This document shows, piece by piece, positions 24,661-37,129 of a stretch of DNA of 64,000 nucleotides. The number at the start of each line of letters is the position of its first letter. The stretch's first letter is position 1. Source of the DNA: Aulostomus chinensis (taxonomy: Eukaryota > Chordata > Actinopteri > Syngnathiformes > Aulostomidae); assembly GCA_037954235.1 (NCBI GenBank), contig JBBMOA010000008.1, forward strand, positions 440,001 to 504,000. The letters run 5' to 3'. A program made the position numbers and the translations under genes. The notes under the pieces are model-generated. The model did no database searches. It was not told where the DNA came from and saw nothing but the letters and a program-made list of their open reading frames with translations.

Positions 24661-25525
24661 GTATCAGGTAGCAGGTATGTGGCATGTATGTGGCAGATAG
24701 GTAGCAGGTATGTGGCAGGGAGCAGGTACGTAGTAGGTAGCATGTATGTGGCGTGTATGTGGCAGATAGGTAGCAGTTATGTGGCAGGTAGCAGGTACGC
24801 AGTAGGTAGCATTTATGTGGCATGTATGTGGCAGATAGGTAGCAGGTATGTGGCAGGTAGCAGGTACGTAGTAGGTAGCATGTATGTGGCATGTATGTGG
24901 CAGATAGGTAGCAGGTATGTGGTAGGTAGCAGGTGCGTAGTAGGTAGCATGTATGTGGCATGTATGTGGCAGATAGATAGAATGTATGTGGCAGGTAGCA
25001 GGTATATAGTAGGTAGCATGTATGTGGCATGTATGTGGCAGATAGGTAGCAGGTATGTGGCAGGGATGTAGCAGGTATGTGGCATGTATGTGGCAGATAA
25101 GTAGAATGCATGTGGCAGGTAGCAGGTACATAGTAGGTAGCATGTAGCAGATAGGTGGCAGGTATGTGGCAGGGATGTAGCTGGTATGTGGCAGAGAGGT
25201 AGCAGGTATGTGGCATGTATGTGGCAGATAAATAGAATGTATGTGGCAGGTAGCAGGTATGTGGCATATAGGTAGCAGGTATGTGGCAGGGATGTAGCAG
25301 GTATGGGGCAGATAGGTAGCAGGTATGTGGCAGGGATGTAGCAGGTATGGGGCATGTATGTGGCAGGTATGTGGCAGTGATGTGGCAGGGATGTAGCAGG
25401 TAGAATGTATGTGGCAGGTAGCAGGTACGTAGTAGGTAGTATGTATGTGGCATGTATGTGACAAATAGGTAGCAAGTAGGTGGCAGGGATGTAGCAGGTA
25501 TGTGGCAGATAGTTGGCAGGTATGT
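24661..25525 (+). repeat. Minisatellite, 69-bp higher-order period
   Basis: Words such as GTAGCAGGTATGTGGC and AGATAGGTAGCAGGTATG repeat. The landmark TAGTAGGTAGCATGTATG (with variants) falls at 24,731, 24,800, 24,869, 24,938 and 25,007, a constant 69 bp; the array then becomes less regular. Because 69 is a multiple of three and the units lack stops, three minus-strand frames of 266-327 codons stay open with His/Tyr/Pro/Thr repeats. They have no non-repeat domain and I do not call them genes. Confidence 0.9.
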
Positions 25526-25727
25526 GGAAGCAGGAGACAGCATCAAGGGAGTCAGAGATCAAATGTGGTAAACAGCCTATGTGGGAGTCTTCCGGCACCT
25601 GCGATGGAAGAAGCTCCTCTGCTTTCGGTTCTGTTAGTGCTGCCTCTCCTTCAACCTCCTGGCTTTGTGTGTTGGTCCACACTTGTGAGAAGTTGGTACC
25701 ACATGCCACCAATGCATTTGTTTGTGC

Positions 25728-26790
25728 TGTAGGATGGGGCTGGGCCATAAAACAATAACAACATATATATCGCAATAGACATGTAATCAATATCAAAAGA
25801 AAATAGAATGTTCGATAATTTCACTGAACTCCGTAAGAAAAAAATACGAAGAAAAGCAAAGCGGTTACCGCACGGCTTTCTAGGGGATGTAGGCAGAGGA
25901 AAGGCTCTGGCCTCTCGACCTATCAAGCCATAACGGCAAGGCATTCTGAGGGATGCAAAAAGAAAAAAAAAACAGCAACGAATGAAATGGGAAGATGAGT
26001 GCGACAGGACAAGAGGAAATTGTAGATAAGAAAGGAAAGGTCACGTCACTAGTTTGGCAGTCCTTTGGATTTTTTAAGTCCGATCCGACTCAGACCAATG
26101 CACTCTGCAAACTTTGTAAGGTTGTCGTCCCTACCAAGTCTGGGAACACAACAAATTTATTTTACTACCTGAGCCACTCTCACCCGCTGGAGTACAGCAG
26201 CATCAAACGGCCACAGCCATCAACATCTGCTGGTGCAAGTGAAACAACAGCCCACCATGGAGTGGTACTCGGCAGCAGTGCCATGCCACAAAACATCAAA
26301 ACGTTACAAAGAAATAACGGATGCAGTGGTGTACGAATTAGCAAAGGACATGCTACCGGTCAGCATAGTCGAGAAGTCTGGGTACAAGAATCTTATTCAT
26401 GCGCTCGACCCCCGCTACATTCTACCTGGCCAAAATTACTTTTCCAAAACTGCTATTCCTAAACTTTACACAATATGCAAGGAATCCGCGGGAAAGGAGA
26501 TACTGTCAGTAATTTCTGTTATTTATTGGTGTTGGCCTATACGTTTGTCAATATTTGCACATTGACGACGACCAGTATTATTTAGTTATTTGACTGTTTT
26601 TCACATGTTGACCTCGTTTTAAAGGTTAAAAGTTATATTCAAAATAAAATTACTGAAATTCAGCATTTTTTCTCCTGGTTCTTATTTAGAATAGGTTTTA
26701 AAAAATAAATCAATAATTATCGATATCGACTGATATGAAACACTTATATCGTGATACATTTTTCAGCCATATCGCCAAACCCTACTGTAG
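25728..26790 (+). mobile_element. hAT-type DNA transposon, internally deleted (BED finger plus transposase piece)
   Basis: A + strand frame (25,995-26,300) encodes a BED-type zinc finger: SLVWQSFGFFKSD, then a C-x2-C pair (LCKLC) and a YLSHSH end. It continues in a shifted frame (26,233-26,560) with ITDAVVYELAKDMLPVSIVE and LDPRYILPGQNYF, the N-terminal portion of ZBED1-like hAT transposases. The catalytic core and hATC dimerisation domain are missing. Near both ends lie imperfect inverted sequences with the GGCnATA motif common in hAT ends (25,731 onward; 26,787 backward). No convincing 8-bp target duplication is visible, so the limits are approximate. Confidence 0.7.
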
Positions 26791-26891
26791 CACTCACCGC
26801 AAACACCTGTGTCAGCCTGACGTCCTCGACACTTTGCAGGTGAGGGGTCCACCTCCAGATCCCTTTTATCATCCTGGTGCCTGAAGAGAAA

Positions 26892-27357
26892 ACATCCATC
26901 CATCCATCCATCCATCCATCCATCCATCCATCCATCATCCATCATCCATCCATCCCTCATCTATCCCTCCCTCCATCTTCTCCCTCTTCTCCTGTTGAGG
27001 GTGGTGGGGGTGGAGCCTATCCCAGCAGCCTTCCCCCTGGACAGGTCACCAGTCCATGGCAGGGCCAACACATAGAGACAGACAACCATTGGCTCTCCCA
27101 GCCACGCCTACGGTCAATTTAGAGTCTGGATTAACCTGGTCCCTCTTGATGTCTTTGGACTGTGGAGGAAGCTGGAGTACCAGAGAGAACCCAGCAGGAA
27201 CAGGGAGAACATGGAGACTCACCCAGAAAGACCCCGTGCTGCAGCCGGGGCTCCACCCACAACCTTCTTGCTGGGGGGCCACAGGGAGGACCACTGCTCC
27301 ACCCACAACCTTCTTGCTGGGGGGCCACAGTGAGGACCACCTCTCCACCGGGCCGCC
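26892..27357 (-). mobile_element. SINE-like GATG-tailed repeat, antisense, with internal duplication
   Basis: The reverse complement starts GGCGGCCCGGTGGAG and contains TTCCTCCACAGTCCAAAGAC and GACTGGTGACCTGTCCAGG-type blocks, ending in GATG repeats (+ strand CATC, 26,892 onward). It is the same family as 32,649-33,017 on the + strand. Here a 46-bp unit near the head (CTTCTTGCTGGGGGGCCACA) is present twice in tandem (27,252-27,297 and 27,298-27,343). The open frames across it are not genes. Confidence 0.8.
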
Positions 27358-29207
27358 AAGAGATAACCAGATGAAGAAAACAGAAGAAGTGTCGAAAAGG
27401 CATAATAGAACAACGCAGCAAATAAGGGAGAACAGACGCTTTTCGTCTCCAGTGTCTCTTAGTAGGAGCATATTGTGCTTGTTCAGGGTGAATGTGCCCC
27501 TCAATGGCTGCTTGCCTCACTTCCCTCACAACCTCCTACACTTTGAATCTGCTTTTCATCATCTACTCAAGGAGAGACGTGTCCCTGGCATAAAAAAAGA
27601 ACATGCATGCTGGTTGAGAGGAAATGTATTTCTCAGTATACTACGTATCTGATAGTCGGCCTTTGTAACCATAGCAACAGGTGGCTGACTAAGAAGCCAG
27701 CTTTTGTAAAAAGATTACACTTGCTTGGTGAGGCAAATGACTGGATGCTTCCACCTCTGTGGAAGTTGTGTGACATTGATGTGTTTCTACTGCATGACAG
27801 CACACACCTGAGACACACACTCAAGCAACATCATCCCTAACATCTGTTGATGACAAAATGTACAGATTAGAGGCCAAAATATGTTTCATTCTTGTGTGGT
27901 TGTGATGGAAAAAGAGAGTTCAGTCTAGACTGATTTAACGTTCATATCCATGTCAGAGACTTCAGTCTTTACAACTGTGACAAGCAGCCTCAAACTGGGC
28001 CAGGCTCGCTGTGTATGACCAGCAGAAAACCACCATGCCACATGGAGCTTTGACACTGTCAGCTGACGTGAGCTGTCAGAACCTACTTCAAAGTAACACT
28101 CTCCTTCAAATTGAGTGCATGACTGCCCAACTTGCCCTAAAAACATCTCAGATCTATGAGGTTTTTCTGGACTTTGAAGAAGCTGCAGGGTGAATCAATT
28201 TCAATTTGAAGTTTCTGCCAAGGAAATGGGTGAATGCTAATTTGTTGCCAGTATAAAAAAAGAAGGAAAGTCATTGCAATCTATTCAGAGTGAAGACATT
28301 ACATAACAGCAGATGTCATGATGGTGCCAGAACTATCACATGGCATAATCAGGGCCAGACCCTCAAAAAGATGCATTTATGAGCTCTCGATGGAGGCGGT
28401 CCATGTCATTACTGACAGTCCTCCAAAGGTAGTTGACAATCCACTGTAGCCTGCTTAGAGCAAATCAGAAGATTCTCACAGCCTTCCTTCTCCCTGCAGG
28501 CAGGGCCAGCGTTCCTCTGAGCTGGGCTTCATCAGAGCAGTCGTACCCCATCACGCCGCATGAATGACCTGCTGGTGACGAAGGAAAATACTCCTCATTT
28601 AAATGTCAGGACACAATTAGCCTGGTTCCTGAAGCCCCGCCCCTCAATCGTAGGTGCCGGAGGAACGGAATCTGGTGGAGAAGAGGAGCTTCTCTGAGCT
28701 GGAGATCAGAGCCTTCATGTCAGCTGATCAACACAACCAATGAGTTTGATGTGACACTGACAAGAGAAACAAGGTGAGAGTGCCAGCACCAAGTCAGAGC
28801 TGACAGCTGAGGCTGAGAATGATCTGATTGCAAGGAAATAGAGCAGTGATGACAGCAGTACGAACAGGAATCATTTTAGGAAATGCATATTTGCTTGAAT
28901 CAACCAGCATGTGATCGCTCTCTGTTTTGGACAATCAGCCAGATTTGATGATGCCATGTCAAGCTTCTCGCCTCCTTCTCGTACCCCCGTCTTTGTCTTG
29001 TACCTTTATGTTAGCATTCCAGCCTTTGTCTCCCAGAGACTTTTCCTATGTGTGTGTTTTGACCACGAGCTCTGCTTGGCGTTTTTGGACCTTCATCTGG
29101 TTTTCAACAGTTTGTCAATAAACTGTTTGAGCTGTAACTCAAGCTTGAGTTGAGCATTTGTGAGTCCGATACCCTGTGAGATCCTTGATGGATGATGATG
29201 AGAATGA
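27358..29207. other. Unassigned DNA
   Basis: No gene, LTR or LINE motif that I can support. The part from 28,960 to 29,150 is pyrimidine-rich with a CAATAAACTG polyadenylation-like signal near 29,118 and could be the end of an old LTR or LINE UTR. Confidence 0.35.
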
Positions 29208-29319
<112 letters not shown>

Positions 29320-30536
29320 TGGTGGGCAAAGATGCAACCAGGAAGGTTTCAAATAATTAGACTTGTGTAGACAGCAAAATTACCTTGGAAACAAGATGCA
29401 CACCTGCATCATTGGATACTCACTCACAGAGTAACAAGGAAATAAGAAATACTGCACGGTAAATGTTCTACTTCTCTGAAACGGTCTTGGTTGGGTCGTA
29501 TCTCCCCCAGCAGCCCTCAGACAGCCTCCTGTCACTGAGTGTTCCACCAGGTTCAACTCTACATGCTTGTCCTCCCACTGTCATTCTGATGACATCCAGT
29601 CATGTGTGTTACACTCCTGGCTGTGCAGTTTGAAGATGTGTGACGAAACTGAGGCAGCACCACCCCTCCTCCACCCCTCTGACCAGAGTCGCGCCTCTGT
29701 CCCGCTCCTACAAGTTAACATGTACAAGACACCAATTATACTTCTTGAAACTACATCAATTCTCCAAGGAACTTAAAACTTACTATTGCACAGAACTTCG
29801 AGCATCCTTCCAAGACAGGAGTACTGCAGTAATCTTTGTCATCTTGATCATCGACATCGGCAGTATATTTACGACGTCATGAGAAAGCTGAACTGTCCAG
29901 TGATGAAACACGTCCTGCTGGTGATGGATGAACCTCAACAACAGAGCTCCTCCTTGGGCTCTGTTTTAGGTGTCCTGGTTCACGTCTGCAGGGCCCACAA
30001 AGCAAGCCCCAGTGAAGGTGATGTGGTGAGTAGGTCAAATGGAGCCCGCTGCAGTGACACATCATGCTAACTTACAAACTGTGTTTAGCTGGGTGGAACG
30101 TGAGTGCCACCAACTATAGATCAGATCATGGGCTCCTTTTGGTCTTCAAGCCTCAGCTGGGCTCCCATCAGTTGTACAATACTTGAAGTTGAGCTCTAAA
30201 TACTTCTCCCAAGATAACAATATAATGACACAAATCAAGCGTAGAGCTGCCGTGAGCGATCGGGGGAAGTTTGACAAGGAAGAGTCTGTTCTGAGCCCTG
30301 CTAAACACAGCTTGCTGGGGTGCACCGCAGGAACCAGAAACATTAACTGGCAAATACACAGCAGGCAGATATTCAGCTACACCCTCCCCCCCACACACAC
30401 ACACATGCTGAGATGTGTCCTGCACACATGAATAGGGGTTCTTTCTGCTGAGTAACAGGGGAAGCGGTGGCCACCCCACTGCCTTGTTGATTTATCCAAC
30501 GACCTGCTCCTGTTTAAAGCCCAGCTGTCTCTGTCT

Positions 30537-30537
<1 letters not shown>
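29320..30537. other. Unassigned DNA
   Basis: Nothing recognisable on either strand. The frames at 29,567-30,070 and 30,168-30,479 have no motif. Confidence 0.4.
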
Positions 30538-30611
<74 letters not shown>

Positions 30612-30795
30612 CACCTCTGGCATGAGGCCAAACTCAGCAGTGAAACGGTAGAGTGACAGAAGCAGGAGCTGGCAGAATATCAGCTAATGAAAGTACGTGT
30701 GTGTGTGTTTGTGTGCATGCGTGTGTGTTTGTGTGTGTATGTGTGTGTTTGTGTGTGTGTGTGCATGCGTGTGTGTGCATGTGTGTGTGTGGGAT
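30538..30795 (+). repeat. (CA)n tract followed by an imperfect GT tract
   Basis: Pure CA repeat at 30,539-30,607, then about 90 bp of other sequence, then an imperfect GT/GCATGC tract at 30,697-30,791. The opposite polarity of the two tracts again allows long-range pairing. Confidence 0.9.
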
Positions 30796-32648
30796 GGGGG
30801 TTGTGTGTTTCTTGGGGATAAGGAGATGAGTCTGGAGCCTGTTTGCTGTTAATATCTGGCGTTGCTGCTTCATGCTGGCTCTGTTTATTACAGTGACACA
30901 AACACAGCGGCTCCCCAACCCGCCGCCTGGCTAGATGACTCCGAGCCGCTCACATGCCACCAACATTCAAACGTTTCTCTCTCCTGTCTCCAGCCTCGGC
31001 TCTCAGAAATATAGCAGTCCTTTCATTTCCTGTGTAAAGGAATGTAGAAGCTAACTATCCGGTCATGGTCCCATCAGAACCATGCTCAGTTTAGTAATGG
31101 CGATCCGTCCATCATGGCCGATCTGTCCATCATGGCCGTCCATCGTGGCCGGCTGTCTCACATCTCAAGTTAAATGTTTGACAGTTTAAATTGTTTTCAT
31201 ACCTGAAGGTCGGCACACACCGGGGAGTTTTCAGGTCTGGATTAATGGCTGGATGTCCGTGTCGGTGGGTTCACAGGGGTCCCATCAGTTTTGATTCGCT
31301 GCCCTCACAGTCACTTTGAGTTGAACGTCATCAAAGCGCACAATGAGCAAAGATGTTTAAGCTTCATCTTTCCAAACTGTCTGATATGTTGGTTTCCCCT
31401 CTGATGCCCCCCGACAGGCAATAATCCATCGCCAAATATTATGAAATATCATCATGTTAACTATGGAGGACGCTGCCAACGGTAACCTGGAGGAGCTTCC
31501 TCCTCCTCTTCCATATTTAGATGCCAGGTTAGTCCTAATCATGTTATGAGGATGTGAGATCACCAAGGTTGCTCAATTATACATTCTCCCCTGCCTTTCG
31601 TTCGTTCTGCCACATCTCTTTCTCTTTCTTCACCTCTACCCCTTCACGCAGATTATGCTCTCTGCGTCTATCCTCAGTGGAGAGGCAGGAATCACACACT
31701 AAGCTTTGAACATGAAAGGCAAAGCAGAAAAACAACAACAAGGACAACAGATCACTGCATGAGTCTGTTTGTGTGTTTCTGCGTGCATGTAGGCTTTCCC
31801 CCACTGAGGAATCTTTCCTCTCTCAAGTGCATGAATGCATATTTGAGATGGAATATGGATGTGTCGCCGCGCTGCTTGTGTGGCTTGTTTTCATTTTTGC
31901 GTTTACCTGTGAGCTTCTTCGTGTCGACACACATGTACGAACGGAAGCTTTCACGTGTTTAACGTGTATCTGCAGTCTTGCAAGCATTGTTATCAAGTCA
32001 TTAAAACTTTGCTGGTTCTCGGCACAAGTCTCAGTCCAAATCAAATACAACTTTTCAAAAAGTCATGTCCCATAAAAGTTCAAATCCAGAAGTTCAAAGT
32101 GAGTCCAAAAAGAGTTGTTCTCAGTGCCTGGTGAAGACACGCAGCTGTAATGTATTCCACTCGTGGTTCTTCCTACTCAGGAGGACCTCACCATGGTGAA
32201 GCGCAGTGTGAATATAATTCAAGGGTAGGCTGGAGCTACAACGCTCACAATATAATTTTGACAGTTTTAGAGCACAAACGAACAACCCAGCACACGTTAG
32301 CTAGAATAAAGCCTGCCTTCAAACGGCAGTCAATGGGCTGTCAGTTAAAATGAGCCGGCAGATGAAAGAGAAAGCCGATGATGAATGCGGCACACACACT
32401 GAGAGCAGGTAAAGCTTTTGCATACTGACACAATCAGATTTGAGGCAGCCATAAGCCATCACTGCGAGACAAAACCTGTTCAGTCACGAAGAGGTGATAA
32501 AATTGAACAGAGTGTGCTTACAGACAATAAAATGGTTTTGAACTCAGAAACACCTGCATCTGACCACAGAACGCTTCTCACCTGGGAGTGAGGTTGAGGC
32601 TGCCAAAATGTTTTGTCAGGTCTGTACTGTAAACACTGTGTGTGTTTA
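30796..32648. other. Unassigned, possibly unique DNA
   Basis: No tandem repeat, no transposon motif and no protein domain that I recognise. A short triple repeat of CATCATGGCC-type words lies at 31,110-31,148. This is the longest stretch in the window without an obvious repeat, so it is a reasonable place to look for single-copy sequence or regulatory DNA. Confidence 0.4.
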
Positions 32649-33017
32649 GGCGGCCCGGTGGAGCAGTGGTCCTCCCTGTGGCCCCCATCAAGAGGGTTGT
32701 GGGTGGAGCCCCGGCTGCAGCACGGGGTCTTTCTGGGTGAGTCTCCATGTTCTCCCTGTTCCTGCTGGGTTCTCTCTGGTACTCCAGCTTCCTCCACAGT
32801 CCAAAGACATCAAGAGGGACCAGGTTAATCCAGACTCTAAATTGACCGTAGGCGTGGCTGGGAGAGCCAATGGTTGTCTGTCTCTATGTGTTGGCCCTGC
32901 CATGGACTGGTGACCTGTCCAGGGGGAAGGCTGCTGGGATAGGCTCCACCCCCACCACCCTGAACAGGAGAAGAGGGGGAACATGGAGGGATGGATGAGG
33001 GATGAATGGATGGACGT
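32649..33017 (+). mobile_element. SINE-like GATG-tailed repeat
   Basis: Starts GGCGGCCCGGTGGAGCAGTG, continues with GGGGTCTTTCTGGGTGAGTC, TTCCTCCACAGTCCAAAGAC, TTGTCTGTCTCTATGTGTTG and GGATAGGCTCCACCCCCACC, and ends in GATG words at about 32,990-33,017. This is a well-known fish dispersed repeat layout with an RTE-type tail. A tRNA-like head is possible, but the B-box is not convincing. No clear target duplication is visible. Confidence 0.8.
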
Positions 33018-33639
33018 ATTTGTTTATGTCACATGACTGCCCTCCTGCTGACGCCATTCCAAAGGAAAAAAACCTTGTTCAAGAATCTGTATCCTGTTTG
33101 GCATCAATGGATTTGATTGTAAATAATCACGACAGCAGAGGTGGAAAAATCAGAGGTGTAAGTTCTACTGACCCCTGATACACCATCAGCCCCCCATTTT
33201 CATTGTAGGAAGATTTTCTCTTCTCCTTTCCCTTCCTTTAGAAATTGCTCACCTCCTTCATGAAGCAAGATAAAACCTTCTCTTGTGTGACTCGCCGATG
33301 CTGCCTGGCCTGGAAAAAAGGGAGTAGATGAACAGAGTCCAAGGTGAGGTATGGATTTATTGGAGCTGGGGTCCTGCTGTCATCTCAGGAGTCCTCGTCA
33401 CACGTAATTTATGACAGGTGGGCCACTTTTAGTTTTCCATTCAGTGTCAATCAGGGTCTGAGCTGTTGTTCAGGGTTTAACACACAAAAAAGCCTTGGCT
33501 AAGAATCTCATTCAAGCACTCCTCCTCACGCAAACACTGCTTTAAGAGTGAAAGCCAGGGCTAAAAGGATGAGTGCTGAGAACAAGAACCCATCAGACAA
33601 GAAACAACTGATCTGATAAAAACCTGCAAGCTCGCAGAG
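33018..33639. other. Unassigned DNA before the minisatellite
   Basis: No recognisable gene or repeat. Confidence 0.4.
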
Positions 33640-34959
33640 AAACCAGACAACCAGCCATCACAGAGAACACAACCAGCCATCACAGAGAACACAGAAAACC
33701 AGCCATCACAGAGAACACAACCAGCCATCTCAGTGAACATAACCAGCCACGACACAGAACACAGGCAACCAGCCATCACACAAAAAACAGGCAACCAGTC
33801 ATCACACAAAACACAATTAGCCATCACAAAGAACAAAGGAAAGCAGCAATCAAAGAGAACAAAACCAGCCATCACAGAGAACACAACCAGCCATCACAGA
33901 AAACACAACCAGCCATCACAGAGAACACAACCAGCCATCACAGAAAACACAACCAGCCATCACAGAGAACACCACCAGCCATCACAGAGAACACCACCAG
34001 CCATCACAGAGAACACAAACAGCAATCACAGAGAACCAGCCATCACACAAAACACAGACAACCAGCAATCACACAAAACACAGACAACCAGCCATCACAG
34101 AGAACACAGAAAACGAGCCATCACACAGAACACAGGAAACCAGCCATCACACAGAACATAACCAGCCATCGCAGAGAACATAGAAAACCAGCCATCACAT
34201 AGAACAAAGGCAAAAAGTCATCACACAGAAAACAGACAAGCAGCTATCACAGAGAACACAGAAAACCAGCCATCACAGAGAACACAACCAGCCATCTCAG
34301 TGAACATAACCAGCCACGACACAGAACACAGGCAACCAGCCATCACACAAAAAACAGGCAACCAGTCATCACACAAAACACAATTAGCCATCACAAAGAA
34401 CAAAGGAAAGCAGCAATCAAAGAGAACAAAACCAGCCATCACAGAGAACACAGATAACCAGCCATCACAGAGAACACAGATAACCAGCCATCACACAAAA
34501 CACAGACAACCAGCAATCACACAAGAAACAGACAACCAGCCATCACACAAAACAAAGACAACCAGCCATCACAGAGAACACAACCAGCCATCATAAAGAA
34601 CACAGACAAGCAGCTATCACACAGAACAAAGACAACCAACCATCACAGAGAACAAAACCAGCCATCTCAGTGAACACAACGAGCCATCACAGAGAACACA
34701 GACAACCAGCCATCACACAAAACACAGACAACCAGCAATCACACAAAACACAATTAGCCATCACACAGAACAAAGGAAAGCAGCAATCACAAAGAACAAA
34801 ACCAGCCATCACACAGAACAAAGACAACCAGCCATCACACAAAACATAGACAACCAGACATCACACAGAACACAGAAAACCAGCCATCACATAGAACACA
34901 ACCAGCCATCGCAGAGAACACAGACAACCAGCCATCACACAGATCAGAGAAAACCAGCC
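33640..34959 (+). repeat. CCAGCCATCAC minisatellite, forward block
   Basis: Units of 20-26 bp built as AACCAGCCATCACACAGAAC plus ACAGAC or ACA, with CACAGAG, CACAAAA and CAAAGAA variants. A block of about 200 bp with the private variants CCATCTCAGTGAACATAACC and CAGCCACGACACAG occurs twice, at about 33,680-33,875 and 34,247-34,442, exactly 567 bp apart, so a higher-order duplication exists. Open frames rich in Gln/Thr/His/Ser follow from the repeat. Orientation reverses at 34,959. Confidence 0.95.
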
Positions 34960-36998
34960 TGGTTGTCTGTGTTTTGTGTGATGGCTGGTTGTCTGTGTTT
35001 TGTGTGATTGCTGGTTCTCTGTGTTTTTTTGTGATGGCTGGTTTTCTCTGATCTGTGTGATGGCTGGTTGTCTGTGTTCTCTGCGATGGCTTGTTGTCTG
35101 TGTTCTGTGTGATGGCTGGTTTTCTCTGTTCTGTCTGATGGCTGATTGTCTGTGTTCTCTGCGATTGCTGGTTGTGATCTATGTGATGGCTGGTGTTCTG
35201 TGTTCTGTGTGATGGCTGGTTGTCTGTCTTTTGTGTAATTGCTGGTTGTCTGTGTTTTGTGTGATGGCTGGTTTTCTCTTTTCTGTGTGATGACTGGTTG
35301 TCTGTGTTCTCTGTGATGGCTGGTTGTCTGTGTTCTCTGCGATGGCTGGTTGTGTTCTATGTGATGGCTCGTTTTCTGTGTTTTGTGTGATGGCTGGTTG
35401 TCTGTGTTTTGTGTGATGGATGGTTTTCTCTGATCTGTGTGATGTCTGGTTGTCTGTGTTGTCTTCGATGGCTGGTTGTCTGTGTTCTTTGCGATGGCTG
35501 GTTGTGTTCTATGTTATGGCTGGTTTTCTGTGTTCTGTGTGATGTCTGGTTGTCTGTGTTTTGTGTGATGGCTGGTTGCCTGTGTTCTGTGTCATGGCTA
35601 GTTGTGTTCTCTGTGATGGCTGGTTGTGTTCACTGAGATGGCTGGTTGTGTTCTCTGTGATGGTTGGTTGTCTGTGTTCTGTGTGATTGCTGCTTGTCTG
35701 TGTTCTGTGTGATGACTGGTTGTCTGTGTTCTCTGTGATGGCTGGTTGTCTGTGTTTTGTGTGATGGCTGGTTGTCTGTGTTCTCTGTGATGGCTGGTTG
35801 TGTTCACTGAGATGGCTGGTTGTGTTCTCTGTGATGGTTGGTTGTCTGTGTTCTGTGTGATAGCTGCTTGTCTGTGTTCTGTGTGATGGCTGGTTGTGTG
35901 ATGGCTGGTTGCCTGTGTTCTGTGTGATGGCTGGTTTCCTGTGTTCTGTGTGATGGCTGGTTGCCTGTGTTCTGTGTGATGGTTGGTTTCCTGTGTTCTG
36001 TGTGATGGCTGGTTTTCTGTGTTTTGTGTGATGGCCAATTGTCTGTGTTTTGTGTGATTGCTGGTTGTCTGTGTTTTGTGTGATGGCTGGTTTTCTCTGA
36101 TCTGTATGATGGCTGGTTGTCTGTGTTCTCTGCGATGGCTGGTTGTGTTCTATGTGATGGCTGGTTTTCTGTGTTCTGTGTGATGTCTGGTTGTCTGTGT
36201 TTTTTATGTGATGGCTGGTTGTCTGTGTTTTGTGTCATTGCTGGTTGTCTGCGTTTTGTGTGATGGCTGGTTGTTGTGTGTTTTCTCTGTAATGGCTGGT
36301 TGTCTGTGTTCTGTGTGATGGCTGGTTTCCTGTGTTCTGTGTGATGTCTGGTTTCCTGTGTTCTGTGTGATGTCTGGTTGTCTGTGTTCTAGGTGATGGC
36401 TGGATTAGTTCTCTGTGATGGCTGGTTACCTGTGTTTTGTGTGATGGCTGATTTCCTGAGTTCTGTTTGATGGCTGGTTTTCTGTGTTCTCTGCGATGGC
36501 TGGTTTTGTTCTATGTGATGGCTCGTTTTCTGTGTTCTGTGTGATGGCTGGTTGTCTGTGTTTTGTGTGATGGCTGGTTGTCTGTGTTTTGTGTGATTGC
36601 TGGTTGTCTGTGTTTTGTGTGATGGCTGGTTTTCTCTGATCTGTGTGATGGCTGGTTGTCTGTGTTCTCTGCGATGGCTGGTTGTGTTCTGTGTGATGGC
36701 TGGTTTTCTGTGTTCTGTGTGATGTCTGGTTGTCTGTTTTCAAGGTGATGGCTGGTTTAGTTCTCTGTGATGGCTGGTTGCCTCTGTTCTGTGTGATGGC
36801 TGGTTGCCTCTGTTCTGTGTGATGGCTGGTTGTGTTCTGTGTGATGGCTGGTTGTCTGTGTTCTGTGTGATGGCTGGTTGTGTTCTGTGTGATGGCTGGT
36901 TGTCTGTGTTCTGTGTGATGGCTGGTTCTTTTCTGTGTGATTGTTGGTTGTCTCTTTTCTGTGTGATGGCTGGTTTCCTGTGTTCTGTGCGATGGCTT
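34960..36998 (-). repeat. Same minisatellite, inverted block
   Basis: From 34,960 on, the + strand shows the reverse complement of the forward block (TGGTTGTCTGTG, GTGTGATGGCTGG words). A composite motif next to the switch point (34,847-34,959) reappears inverted at about 36,085-36,197 with one visible difference, and again at about 36,618. So the two blocks share higher-order units and are not independent arrays. At about 36,998 the orientation flips back for one unit (to 37,033). Confidence 0.95.
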
Positions 36999-37129
36999 GA
37001 AAACAGACAACCAGCCATCTCAGAGAACACAACCTGTCCTGGTTTTATGACATCAGAGATCCAATGCCAGTTGAAAACTAGTTCGGATCCTCCAGTGGTA
37101 GGATCCAAGATTGAATGGTAGTAGTAAGA

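Noticed and set aside
24590..25796. Three overlapping 266-327-codon minus-strand frames
   Set aside because: Products of a 69-bp tandem repeat that is a multiple of three; no domain outside the repeat.
25719..26795. 8-bp target duplication around the hAT remnant
   Set aside because: The bases next to the presumed ends (TGTTTGTG and TAGCACTC) do not match.
33733..37010. Gln/Thr/Ser/His-rich frames of 90-194 codons
   Set aside because: All are translations of the minisatellite.
33640..37033. Possible CRISPR array (short repeats at regular spacing)
   Set aside because: Units are contiguous minisatellite repeats without unique spacers, in vertebrate DNA, with orientation switches and no cas genes.
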